Source of the DNA: a virus
Strand: one strand, 5' to 3'
Virus record (IMG/VR): IMGVR_UViG_3300009049_000003
Coordinates: 1-62,258 of that record
DNA length: 62,258 nt
The first letter of the stretch is position 1, and each line of letters opens with the position of its first letter. The position numbers and the translations under genes were made by a program. The notes beneath the pieces are model-generated. The model had not been told where the DNA came from, did no database searches, and worked only from the letters and a program-made list of their open reading frames with translations. This document shows positions 39,447 to 48,501 of the stretch, in pieces.

Positions 39447-41457
39447 TTATGGTGCAGGAATTAGAGACCCGCTATTTTTTATGGGTATTATTGAGGATAT
39501 AGTAGATCCTAGAGCCGAAGGTAGAGCGAGAGTTCGTGCGTTTGGTATACATGGAACAAATAAAGATATACCTACAGATGAATTGCCTTGGGCGTTAATA
39601 GTAAAAGGTGACTATGATCCAAACGGTACGCCGGGTTTAGGTTTACCTGCAGTAAATTCGTGGGTATTTGGTGTGTTCTTAGACGGTAGAGGCGCACAAC
39701 AACCAATGATTTTAGGTTTAATACCTACACAGCCTACACAAATTATAGATCCAGAAGCAGATGGATATGGCAAAATTCCTAGAAGAAACGGAGAATTACT
39801 TGCACGCGGAGCTGCGCCTGAAGACTTTGGTCAACCGCAAAATGATAGACTATCTCGTGGTGAAAACATAGATGAAACGTATATAGTAGATCAAGAGTCA
39901 AATAAAATTGAAGATGTGCAATTTGCAGGAGATGAAGAACGAACTTGGTCAGAACCAACAGCCGCATATGATGCTCAATATCCATTTAATAGAGTATTTA
40001 AATCAGGCAGACATAGTATAGAATTGGATGATACGCCTGGTCACGAAAGAATTATGATATATCATAACGAAGGCTCTTATATTCAAATTGATTCAAGAGG
40101 TACTGTAACTAATAAAAGCACTTCAGATCAATTCGACGTCATAGATAAAAACTCTCATGTTGTTATTGGCGGAGCAGGATCTGGTTTTAGTACAGTAACT
40201 ATTAACGGTAATGCTTATGTAAAAGTAAACGGTGATAAAACAGAAGAGATTACTGGTGACTTACAGACATTAGTTCATGGAAACCATTTGCATTCAGTTG
40301 GTAATCAATACACGATGGTTGCTGGTGTACAAGCTCAAATGAGATCAGCTGATCTTAAATTGGAAGCGAATGTAGGTACTATGTCTATTAAAGCTGGAAA
40401 AGAAATGCAAGTTTCTTCTGGTGAAGGGCTATATGTTAAATCTGATAAAGTTTGGTTAGAAGCGTTAAGTACTTTAAATATATTGGGTGATCAAACATTG
40501 ATTAAAGGTACTTCTGAAATTGATATATTCGGTGCTGATATCGCGATTAAAGGAACAGATGCATTTAATATTAAAGGAGATGCTGAGTTAATTTTAGGTT
40601 CTGATGGCAATGTACACGTAAGAGGCCAAACAGTTTATATTGACGATTATGTTAGTATGGCTAATGGAGGAGCGTCTTCTCCAGATGATGCCGCCGAAGC
40701 TGAAGCATCAAAAGATGCATCTGCAATCGAAGCTCCAGAGCCAGTAGTACAAAATACAAGCATTATGCCAGTAACAGAAACTGGTTCTATGGGTTCTAGT
40801 GGTCTTGCTTCTCAAGACGATGATGCCGAAAATCAAAGTTCAGCACAAATTTATGACTCAAAAACACCGCAAACTACTGTTACTAAAACCGCGTTGTCTC
40901 CATTATTAGATTTAATTAATGAAGTAGAATCTAAAGCTTACGGCTATGATTCTATATACGGAGAAATACCAACAAGCATGCATCCTGTTCAAGCTATTAC
41001 TAAGATGACTATTCAAGAAATATTAGATTGGCAAGAGTCAATAGATGCAGATGTTGGCTCTGAGGCAGTAGGAAGATATCAAATTATAGAAGATACGTTA
41101 AGAAATACAAATAATAACGATCCTAATTCTCCTAAAGGAACACCGCTTTATACGAGGGCTGGTCTATCAGCTTCAGATTTGTTTACTCCAGAAAATCAAG
41201 ACAAGCTTGCTATTGCTTTAATTGAAGGTCGCGGATTAAATAGATTTATGGAAGGTAAGTTGTCTTTAGAAAACTTTGCAAATAATCTTGCTCATGAATG
41301 GGCAGGTTTACCGTTAGTTACAGGACCTAATACTGGTAAAAGTGCTTATGATGGTGATGGTTTAAACGCTGCAAAACCAAACATGGTTCAAAGATTTGTT
41401 AGTGTACTAGACGATATAAAAATAAGACAAGCAATATTTAGCGGAGGACCGCAATGA
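39439..41457 (+). CDS. 5: Baseplate hub spike gp5 with a C-terminal lysozyme-like domain
   Basis: 672 residues (T4 gp5 575). Residues about 9-95 form the OB-fold domain (FFMGIIEDIVDP, GRARVRAFGIHG). About 170-405 is the repetitive beta-helix spike (short strands with GD, NG and KG turns). A Ser/Asp/Ala-rich linker runs from about 410 to 480. About 484-660 looks like a muramidase or transglycosylase: LINEVESKAYGYDSIYGE with candidate acid E495/E497, and SEAVGRYQII (541-550). In T4 the lysozyme sits between OB fold and helix and is of another type, so the domain order differs. It would pierce the outer membrane and cut peptidoglycan. Confidence 0.85.
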   Translation: MSNYGAGIRDPLFFMGIIEDIVDPRAEGRARVRAFGIHGTNKDIPTDELPWALIVKGDYDPNGTPGLGLPAVNSWVFGVFLDGRGAQQPMILGLIPTQPTQIIDPEADGYGKIPRRNGELLARGAAPEDFGQPQNDRLSRGENIDETYIVDQESNKIEDVQFAGDEERTWSEPTAAYDAQYPFNRVFKSGRHSIELDDTPGHERIMIYHNEGSYIQIDSRGTVTNKSTSDQFDVIDKNSHVVIGGAGSGFSTVTINGNAYVKVNGDKTEEITGDLQTLVHGNHLHSVGNQYTMVAGVQAQMRSADLKLEANVGTMSIKAGKEMQVSSGEGLYVKSDKVWLEALSTLNILGDQTLIKGTSEIDIFGADIAIKGTDAFNIKGDAELILGSDGNVHVRGQTVYIDDYVSMANGGASSPDDAAEAEASKDASAIEAPEPVVQNTSIMPVTETGSMGSSGLASQDDDAENQSSAQIYDSKTPQTTVTKTALSPLLDLINEVESKAYGYDSIYGEIPTSMHPVQAITKMTIQEILDWQESIDADVGSEAVGRYQIIEDTLRNTNNNDPNSPKGTPLYTRAGLSASDLFTPENQDKLAIALIEGRGLNRFMEGKLSLENFANNLAHEWAGLPLVTGPNTGKSAYDGDGLNAAKPNMVQRFVSVLDDIKIRQAIFSGGPQ

Positions 41458-43016
41458 GTATCGACAATTGTTTAACACCTGATGAAGGACGCGTTGAAAT
41501 ATCATCTTCAACCGCTTCTTCTAATCAAAACGGAGAATTTACTCTTTCTCAGATTGCTATATTCGAAGCTGGGTTTAAGGAAAACATGACAGTTACTGCG
41601 CAAGATGATCCTATCTCTGCAGCTGTTAAAAAACATGGTTCATCTACTTTTTATGATAATCTTAATATCCTAAACAGTACGCTAACTAATACAGGAATTG
41701 TTTTACAAGTACCAAATTATACAACTTTAAATGAAAGACTTAAGGTTGGACCTATAACACCGTTTGAGTTTGCGCAATATCTTTCAGATTATAGTACATC
41801 TCCTACTGGTGCGAATTATCGTGCGAGTACTGAAACACCTAAGTTTTTAAAATCCTTAGATGATTTTTATACAGAATCGTTTGCAGACTCAGTCATGGGA
41901 GGTTTTTGTTCTTTAATGCCAAATGTATTTGGTGCAATAGGAGGTTTCTTCTTTTTAATTGGAGAAGTAGGAGGATTAATCGGTGATGCTTTATCATTTA
42001 TATCAAAGATTAGAAATATTAAAGATCCGCTTAAAGCTCTATTTGATGCGATTAAAGTTAAAGCTCTTATTGAGGCGATCAAAGAAAAAGTAACTAAAGC
42101 AGTTATGGGTGCAGTTAATAAAATAAAAGATGCAATAAAAAACTTTGATGTGGCTGAAGCATTATCAGATGTAGTTACTTCAATACAAAATAAAGCCGGT
42201 AAAAAAATAAGTGAATTACAAGAGTCTATCACAAAATTTTTCTCAAAAGAAAACATGGAAAAAATTGAAAATAAAATTAAAGGTATGATTGATTACTCTG
42301 TTTCATTATTTGATAATCCATCTATTTCTGAAATACAATTTCTTATTGCAAGAATTTGTGGATTTGCAGCTGGTATCGAGTCAATTGTTAGCGGACTAAA
42401 AAAGCCAGTAGATAACGCTGTAGATAGATTTATTAATACCGTTAATACTCTTAAAAATGCATCTGGCATAGCTCAAGCAGAAACTTTAAGAGCCGGAGCT
42501 ATACGTTTTGACGAGACGGCTCGCATGATTCTAATAAATAGATCTAAGGAACTTTTTGTAGAAGCTGGTAATGTTCAAACTGGTACTATACAAGAATATA
42601 AAAATGTACCAAAATGGGATGAAATAAAAGATAATACTCATGATAAGATAAGAATCGAAGGTGGTTGGGTTAATATACTCAAAGAAGATGGCTGGAATAA
42701 AATGGATATGGATTTTAGAGTTTTACTTATGAGATTACATGCAAAAATGATAGAAAGAGAGATTATTAACGGACCAATGACTTTAAATAGCGGATGGAGA
42801 AGCCAACAGTATAACGCTGGTTTAAACGGTTCCGCAAAGAAAAGTATGCACTTACTAGGTAAGGCTGCTGATTTAAAATGGCCTGGTTTTGTTAAAGTTA
42901 GTGATAATACAAATAACTTTGTTAAGCTAGCAAGAGAGATGGGTTTCGGTGGTATTGGTTATTATAACAGATTTATACACGTAGACGTCGGTCGACCCAG
43001 AAGCTGGGGTTTATAG
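41454..43016 (+). CDS. Tail-associated protein with C-terminal M15 peptidoglycan peptidase
   Basis: 520 residues, overlapping gene 5 by four bases. The N-terminal 380 residues are helical, with a hydrophobic segment near 155-183 and Lys-rich amphipathic helices after it. The C-terminus (about 400-520) is an M15 DD-peptidase: LNSGWRSQQYN (444-454), SMHLLGKAADL with H466 and D473, and FIHVDVG with H509, giving the HxxxxxxD...HxD zinc set. It would cleave peptide cross-links at infection. It is probably attached to the baseplate hub, given its place between 5 and 25. Confidence 0.85.
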   Translation: MSIDNCLTPDEGRVEISSSTASSNQNGEFTLSQIAIFEAGFKENMTVTAQDDPISAAVKKHGSSTFYDNLNILNSTLTNTGIVLQVPNYTTLNERLKVGPITPFEFAQYLSDYSTSPTGANYRASTETPKFLKSLDDFYTESFADSVMGGFCSLMPNVFGAIGGFFFLIGEVGGLIGDALSFISKIRNIKDPLKALFDAIKVKALIEAIKEKVTKAVMGAVNKIKDAIKNFDVAEALSDVVTSIQNKAGKKISELQESITKFFSKENMEKIENKIKGMIDYSVSLFDNPSISEIQFLIARICGFAAGIESIVSGLKKPVDNAVDRFINTVNTLKNASGIAQAETLRAGAIRFDETARMILINRSKELFVEAGNVQTGTIQEYKNVPKWDEIKDNTHDKIRIEGGWVNILKEDGWNKMDMDFRVLLMRLHAKMIEREIINGPMTLNSGWRSQQYNAGLNGSAKKSMHLLGKAADLKWPGFVKVSDNTNNFVKLAREMGFGGIGYYNRFIHVDVGRPRSWGL

Positions 43017-43025
43017 GAAAAACAA

Positions 43026-43442
43026 ATGGTAGTAGCATTAGTTACAGCAAAAACAAAAAAGATTGCGATTTATTCTGACTTTAAGAAAAGTCTTGAGATA
43101 AGTCCTGTGTCAGACGATTTAACATTACATAAAGATGAAGACGCAGTAAAAGAATCTATTAAGAATTTATTACTCACCGACAGAGGTGAAAGACTTATGC
43201 AACCTAACTTAGGTGGTAATATAAGAGCTATGCTCTTTGAAAATATTTCGCCTGGCGTTTTAACAATGATCGAAGATCAAGTAAGAACTTGCGTAAACTT
43301 ATACGAGCCAAGAGCAGAAATAATCGATGTAATAGTAACTTCTAATATTGATGATAACGTAGTTAAAATCGCGGTTCATTTTTATATAAGGAACAACCAA
43401 CAACCAATTTCTGTTGACGTATTTCTAGAGAGGACCAGATAA
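43026..43442 (+). CDS. 25: Baseplate wedge protein gp25
   Basis: 138 residues (T4 132). The gp25/GPW lysozyme-like fold signature is clear: DAVKESIKNLLLTDRGERLMQPNLGGNIRAMLFE (in parts, residues 39-72; the LLT..GERL..P..G..... LFE pattern), then IEDQVRTCVNLYEPRAEI. It forms the sheath-nucleating wedge base with gp53 and gp6. Confidence 0.93.
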   Translation: MVVALVTAKTKKIAIYSDFKKSLEISPVSDDLTLHKDEDAVKESIKNLLLTDRGERLMQPNLGGNIRAMLFENISPGVLTMIEDQVRTCVNLYEPRAEIIDVIVTSNIDDNVVKIAVHFYIRNNQQPISVDVFLERTR

Positions 43443-43443
43443 G

Positions 43444-45234
43444 ATGGTTAAACTAAATATTTCAGAGCTTGACTTTGAAGCAGTAAAATCACAATTTAAA
43501 ACATATCTGCAATCTCAGACGCAGTTTAAAGATTATAACTTCGAAGGTTCTAACATGTCTGTATTGTTAGATGTTTTAGCTTATAACACTTATCAGAATA
43601 ACTTTTATTCAAATATGGCAATTAACGAAATGTTTCTTGACTCTGCGGTATTAAGAAACTCGATTGTTTCTCATGCTAAAGAATTAAACTATTTACCTGG
43701 TTCAAGAAAATCCGCTAAAGCTATCGTTAAAGTAACTTTTACAGATAGCACAGTCACAGGCCAAACGATTACTATACCTCAATATTCACCGTTTACTTCA
43801 AATTATAACGGAGAGAACTTTGAGTTTGTTACTAATGAAACTTACGTAGCTAAGAAAACTGCACCTAATACTTTTGTTGCTGAAAATGTAGAAATTTTTG
43901 AAGGTCAAATGTTAGCAAGCTTTGAACGAGAAGGTTTCTTTGTTGATGAAGATGGCATATTAAGAGTTACTCTTTCAAACGAAAACGCAGATACTGATTC
44001 AATAGCAGTTTTCGTTGACGCTGAAGCTACTGAAGATGAAAACGTATTTGCAAGAAAAAATGATATTTTTGGAGTTGGAGCCACAGATAAAGTTTTCTAT
44101 ATAGAGCCTTATGTAGATGGTCGTTATACAGTTTATTTTGGTAATAACGTATTTGGTTTCCAACCACAAGAATTCGAAGATGTAAGAGTACGTTATAGAA
44201 TTACTTCTGGAACTGAAGGTAACGGAGCTTTTGCTTTCTCATTAGCTACAAACTATGGCGCTGCTGTAGTAGAAACTATACAAAACGCTGCAGGTGGATC
44301 TGAAAGAGAAACGATGGAAAGCATTCGTTACTTTGCACCTAAGTCATTACAAATACAAGAAAGAGCAGTAACTACTTCAGATTACGAAATCTTATTAAAA
44401 CAAAACTATCCAGAAATTCAATCTGTAGCTGCTTATGGTGGAGAAGATTTAGAACCTCCTCAATTTGGTAAGGTAGCCATTTCTGTTTATTTAGGTCAGG
44501 GTCAAGAATCTTTATCAACTACTTTATCAAATACTTATATACAGTTTTTAAAAGAAAGATCTCCTCTAGCTATTGAGCCTGTTTTTGTAACTTCTGAATT
44601 TTTATATGGTTGTACTACTGTCGATGTGTATTACAATCCTAAACTTACTCGTAAATCTTCTGGCGATATCGATACATTAGTAAGAGACGCTGTTAAACTT
44701 TATTCCGATACTTATTTAGATGACTTTAATAAAACATTAAGAATATCTAAACTTGCTGCTGCGGTAGACGCAACAGATATTTCTGTCGTAAGTTCAAGTA
44801 TAACAGTAATGCCTTATATTGAATTTTCACCAAACTTAAATATATCTTTAAATCCTTCATTTAAATTTGTAGCTGAGCTGGTTAAACCTTATCCTTTCGA
44901 TGAAGAAGACGGATTTACTAATTATAAGCCTGCTATTAAAAGCGGTGTATACTCTATGAACGGTTCTAATGTTTATTTACAGGACGATGGTAGAGGGAAC
45001 ATGCAAGTTATCGCAGACGATATCGCAAATCCAAAAGTTGTTAAACCTAAAGTTGGTAGTGTAAATTATATAACAGGAGAAGTTAATCTTGTTGGATTTA
45101 TTACAGATGGTTATGTTGGTTCTGGAATTAAATTTATGGCTACAACTTTAAAGAAAGATATTACTACACCTAACGGTAGAATATTCGCAATCAAAAATTC
45201 AGATGTAACAATTAATTTAATAGAGTCTAAATAA
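43444..45234 (+). CDS. 6: Baseplate wedge protein gp6
   Basis: 596 residues (T4 660). The gp6/J-like start is unmistakable: SELDFEAVKSQFKTYLQSQ, DYNFEGSNMSVLLDVLAYNT, NFYSNMAINEMFLDSA, SIVSHAKELNYLP. The middle has RYFAPKSLQIQERAVTTSDYEILLKQNYPEI (two parts, about 300-330), the GPJ motif. gp6 dimers link wedges into the baseplate ring. A TAATGG overlap couples it to the following gene. Confidence 0.93.
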   Translation: MVKLNISELDFEAVKSQFKTYLQSQTQFKDYNFEGSNMSVLLDVLAYNTYQNNFYSNMAINEMFLDSAVLRNSIVSHAKELNYLPGSRKSAKAIVKVTFTDSTVTGQTITIPQYSPFTSNYNGENFEFVTNETYVAKKTAPNTFVAENVEIFEGQMLASFEREGFFVDEDGILRVTLSNENADTDSIAVFVDAEATEDENVFARKNDIFGVGATDKVFYIEPYVDGRYTVYFGNNVFGFQPQEFEDVRVRYRITSGTEGNGAFAFSLATNYGAAVVETIQNAAGGSERETMESIRYFAPKSLQIQERAVTTSDYEILLKQNYPEIQSVAAYGGEDLEPPQFGKVAISVYLGQGQESLSTTLSNTYIQFLKERSPLAIEPVFVTSEFLYGCTTVDVYYNPKLTRKSSGDIDTLVRDAVKLYSDTYLDDFNKTLRISKLAAAVDATDISVVSSSITVMPYIEFSPNLNISLNPSFKFVAELVKPYPFDEEDGFTNYKPAIKSGVYSMNGSNVYLQDDGRGNMQVIADDIANPKVVKPKVGSVNYITGEVNLVGFITDGYVGSGIKFMATTLKKDITTPNGRIFAIKNSDVTINLIESK

Positions 45235-47489
45235 TGGCCTACGATGTAGAAAAGAATATTGCGTTTAAAATAGAGCAACAGTTTCCTGCGATATACAGAG
45301 AAGAACAAAATGAATTAGTATCTTTAGTTACTGACTATTATAAGTTTATGGAGACTCAATCAAACCAAGCTGTTTATAATAGCAGAAGAATGTTTGAATA
45401 CCGCGATATTACTACTACACTTCAATCTATGATTATATTCTTTCAGAAGAAATACTTAGTAGATTTACCTTTATTAGATGATTCAAGTGTTAGATTATTG
45501 GTAAAGAATATTCTTGCTCTTTATAGAAGAAAGGGTTCAGAAAACGGTATTACACTCTTTTTTAGAATGTTCTATCAAGAAGATATTCAAATCTATAATC
45601 CTTCTAATAATATATTTAAACCATCAGATTCTAATTGGCGTACTGGTGAATTCTTACAATTAATTCCAAACTCTGGTACGTTTTACGCAAGAGACGGCGT
45701 AACATATTATAATTACGGAGACTTGTTAAATAAAAATATTGTTGGTTCAACTTCTCACGCAAAAGCTGCTGTAGATAAAATTAACCTTATTCTTTTAAAT
45801 AATACATTAACTCCGATTATCTACATAAACCAAGTTAAAGGTAAGTTCCAAAGATATGACGATGTCGTCGCTAGAATAAATGGCCAAGATGTTTCGTTCG
45901 GTATTGTAAACGGTTCTGCTTCTGGTGTAGAAATAGATTTAAACTATGGCGGAACTACAGGTAATTCTATAGGTGATATTCTTAACATTACTTCTACTTA
46001 CGGAAAAGGCGCCACGTGTATTGTAACTGATACTGAAGATGAATTTACTGGGATAGTTAACTATACATTAGAAGATGGCGGGTTTGGTTATACGATAGAA
46101 AATACAAGACTTCTTGTTTCTAACCAGTCTTTAATATTACAAAATCCTAATTCTATTTTTGTTGAATTAGAATATTTAGAAGATAATTTCGGAAATAGAG
46201 GTAAAGTTATAGGCCAAAATGCTTCGTCAGTTGGTTTACTAATGGATGTTGGTGATGAATTCGTTCAGAATAGTATAATTAATACAGTAGATAGAACGAG
46301 TAATATAACTATTAATAACATTTTAAAAATAGCAGCAAAAAATGACAGTTCACCTGGTCTTTTATATCCAGATACTGGCGATGTTAACGACGTTAAAGTA
46401 GAAGTACTTTCAAACTCACAAACAATTAGTCTTATTACTGACGTTATTTCTGGGTTCTTATCAGTACCTTTAAACTCTGCTAATTTCAATACTGTTCCTC
46501 CTGCTACTGCTCCTATGAGTGGTACAGCAAATCCAGTAACTTTAGCTACGCCTCTTAACTCAGCTTTTGATTTAACACCGTTTACAATTGGTTCTATAGG
46601 ATCGTTCGAGAACATCAACCCTGGATCAGATTATATTAACGACGTATTTACATTAGTTCGAGATGAGACTATGATATCTTTTGAAAGATATGAACAAGTT
46701 ATTATTGTCGATAATTTTAGTGCTTTATTCTCGGTTGGAGATCCAATTTCTCAAGCTAGTTCTGGTGTGAACGGTATTATTACAAGTATTAATCCCGACA
46801 ATAGTTTTATTACTGTGAGACCATATGCGTATTACGGATTTGACGAAACAGATATCGTACATAAGGGAACAACATACGATATTATTTCTACTGAAAGAGA
46901 CTACGGTTCAAATCAGTATGGTAAAAATGCTAAGATGATATCAAAAACATTGTTTGCTACTGGTAGAGTCTCAGAAGTTAAAATTCTTAATTCTGGTTTC
47001 GGCTATATTAACGGAGAAACAGTTTTCTTAACAGACGACGATGGTAATATAGTTGCTAAAGGTACTATGACAGCTGACGCGCAGGGTATTTCAGCTGGTT
47101 TCTGGGGTGGAGAAACATCACACTTAAACGGTTATAAAACAGATGGAACTTATTATGATTCGCGAAATAAATTACACGATTCAGATTTCTATCAAGAATA
47201 TTCTTATGAAATTAGATCTACTGTAGATATAGAAACATATAGAGATACACTTAAACAAAACGTTCATTTGGCCGGTACAAGATTATTTGGTAAATTTACT
47301 TACAATAAAAAATCTGTAGTTGGTGTATCAGCGAGAATGTTTGTAGCTAAGAAGGAAGATCCGTTAATTGGCGGTGATCCTATAGTCGGACCAAACCAAC
47401 CAGGAATAGAAGGCGTAATAGTTTATAGCGCAGATAGAAATACAATTTCAGTAGACAGTATAAATTTGCGAGTAGATACCGCAGGATAA
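45234..47489 (+). CDS. Baseplate wedge protein, gp7-like position
   Basis: 751 residues following gp6 directly. An N-terminal helical domain, FPAIYREEQNELVSLVTDYYKFME (two parts, about 18-41) and RRKGSENGITLFFRMFYQEDI (two parts), is characteristic of large wedge proteins of T4-like marine phages. The rest (about 150-750) is beta-rich with repeated GxG-type turns. T4 gp7 (1032 aa) occupies this genome position, but direct similarity is not visible to me. Confidence 0.65.
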   Translation: MAYDVEKNIAFKIEQQFPAIYREEQNELVSLVTDYYKFMETQSNQAVYNSRRMFEYRDITTTLQSMIIFFQKKYLVDLPLLDDSSVRLLVKNILALYRRKGSENGITLFFRMFYQEDIQIYNPSNNIFKPSDSNWRTGEFLQLIPNSGTFYARDGVTYYNYGDLLNKNIVGSTSHAKAAVDKINLILLNNTLTPIIYINQVKGKFQRYDDVVARINGQDVSFGIVNGSASGVEIDLNYGGTTGNSIGDILNITSTYGKGATCIVTDTEDEFTGIVNYTLEDGGFGYTIENTRLLVSNQSLILQNPNSIFVELEYLEDNFGNRGKVIGQNASSVGLLMDVGDEFVQNSIINTVDRTSNITINNILKIAAKNDSSPGLLYPDTGDVNDVKVEVLSNSQTISLITDVISGFLSVPLNSANFNTVPPATAPMSGTANPVTLATPLNSAFDLTPFTIGSIGSFENINPGSDYINDVFTLVRDETMISFERYEQVIIVDNFSALFSVGDPISQASSGVNGIITSINPDNSFITVRPYAYYGFDETDIVHKGTTYDIISTERDYGSNQYGKNAKMISKTLFATGRVSEVKILNSGFGYINGETVFLTDDDGNIVAKGTMTADAQGISAGFWGGETSHLNGYKTDGTYYDSRNKLHDSDFYQEYSYEIRSTVDIETYRDTLKQNVHLAGTRLFGKFTYNKKSVVGVSARMFVAKKEDPLIGGDPIVGPNQPGIEGVIVYSADRNTISVDSINLRVDTAG

Positions 47490-47492
47490 ATA
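47485..47492 (+). promoter_or_regulatory. Late-promoter-like box GATAAATA
   Basis: GATAAATA overlapping the stop codon of the wedge gene, 25 nt before the start of the fibre-like gene at 47517. Confidence 0.4.
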
Positions 47493-47516
47493 GGTAAAAT
47501 ACCTTAGGAGCAGAAA

Positions 47517-48500
47517 ATGGCAAAACAAATTATCGGAGTAGGCGCAAGCGCCAATGACGGAACAGGAGATCCGTTACGTAATGCTATGGTTAAAGTCAAT
47601 GCTAACTTTACCGAGTTATACGACGCATCATTCGATGGAGCATATGCTTCGTTAACTGGCGGACCTACGAGTTTATTATATTGGGTTAATGACGGTACTA
47701 ACGGGCAAGTGCTTACAACAAACGGTGCTGGAGTTATCACATTCCAGGATCAAGTAGCAGGTTATGCTAACTCTGATGTTGATACTCATTTAAATACAAG
47801 TACAGCTAATACAAACCAAATATTATCTTGGGATGGCTCAGACTATGATTGGATTGACGCTGCATCAGGTGGCGGTGGTGGTGGTTTATCTAACACAGAA
47901 GTTATAAATGTTGTAACTAGTTCAGACTTAGATATGGGTAGCAACAAAATACTATTTAGTAATGTATATTCCGCAGAAGGCGATTTACCTTCGGCTAGCA
48001 GTTATCATGGTATGTTTGCTCACGTACATGGAACTGGTAAAGCATATTACGCACACGCAGGTTCTTGGGTTAGATTAGCAGATTATTCCGAAATCGGTGG
48101 CGGTGGCGGAGGTGGTACTTTAGAAACGCGAGCCGAAGTTTCTGCGAACACAGCATCCATTGCAAACGGAGTTTCAACTGACATTGATATTGTTGGACAT
48201 AAAGCATATGCATTAATGACTATTGAAACAAGCCATGCAGCATGGGTAACTCTTTATACAAGTAACTCAGCTCGAACAGCAGATAATTCCAGACTTGAGA
48301 CTGAAGATCCTGCACCAGATGCCGGCATCATTGCCGAGGTAATTACTGCAGGCGCTGAAACTGTTGTTATTGGTCCTGCTACTATAGGTTATAATTTAGA
48401 AACAACACCGACAACAAACATACCAGTTAAGGTAAGAAGTAAACATGGTTCGTCAGCCGTGCATACAATAACCCTTAATGTTTTAAAACTAGAGGCATAA
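47517..48500 (+). CDS. Tail fibre/collar-like structural protein
   Basis: 327 residues. The start IGVGASANDGTGDPLRNAMVKVNANFTELY (two parts, 5-34) is a common N-terminal module of T4-like fibres and gp10-type baseplate proteins. Two poly-Gly hinges (near 119-125 and 196-202) separate a middle domain with a GMFAHVHGTGKAYYAHAGSWVRLADY segment (about 163-190) from a C-terminal beta domain (about 205-327). Probably a virion fibre or spike component; receptor unknown. Confidence 0.7.
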   Translation: MAKQIIGVGASANDGTGDPLRNAMVKVNANFTELYDASFDGAYASLTGGPTSLLYWVNDGTNGQVLTTNGAGVITFQDQVAGYANSDVDTHLNTSTANTNQILSWDGSDYDWIDAASGGGGGGLSNTEVINVVTSSDLDMGSNKILFSNVYSAEGDLPSASSYHGMFAHVHGTGKAYYAHAGSWVRLADYSEIGGGGGGGTLETRAEVSANTASIANGVSTDIDIVGHKAYALMTIETSHAAWVTLYTSNSARTADNSRLETEDPAPDAGIIAEVITAGAETVVIGPATIGYNLETTPTTNIPVKVRSKHGSSAVHTITLNVLKLEA

Positions 48501-48501
48501 C

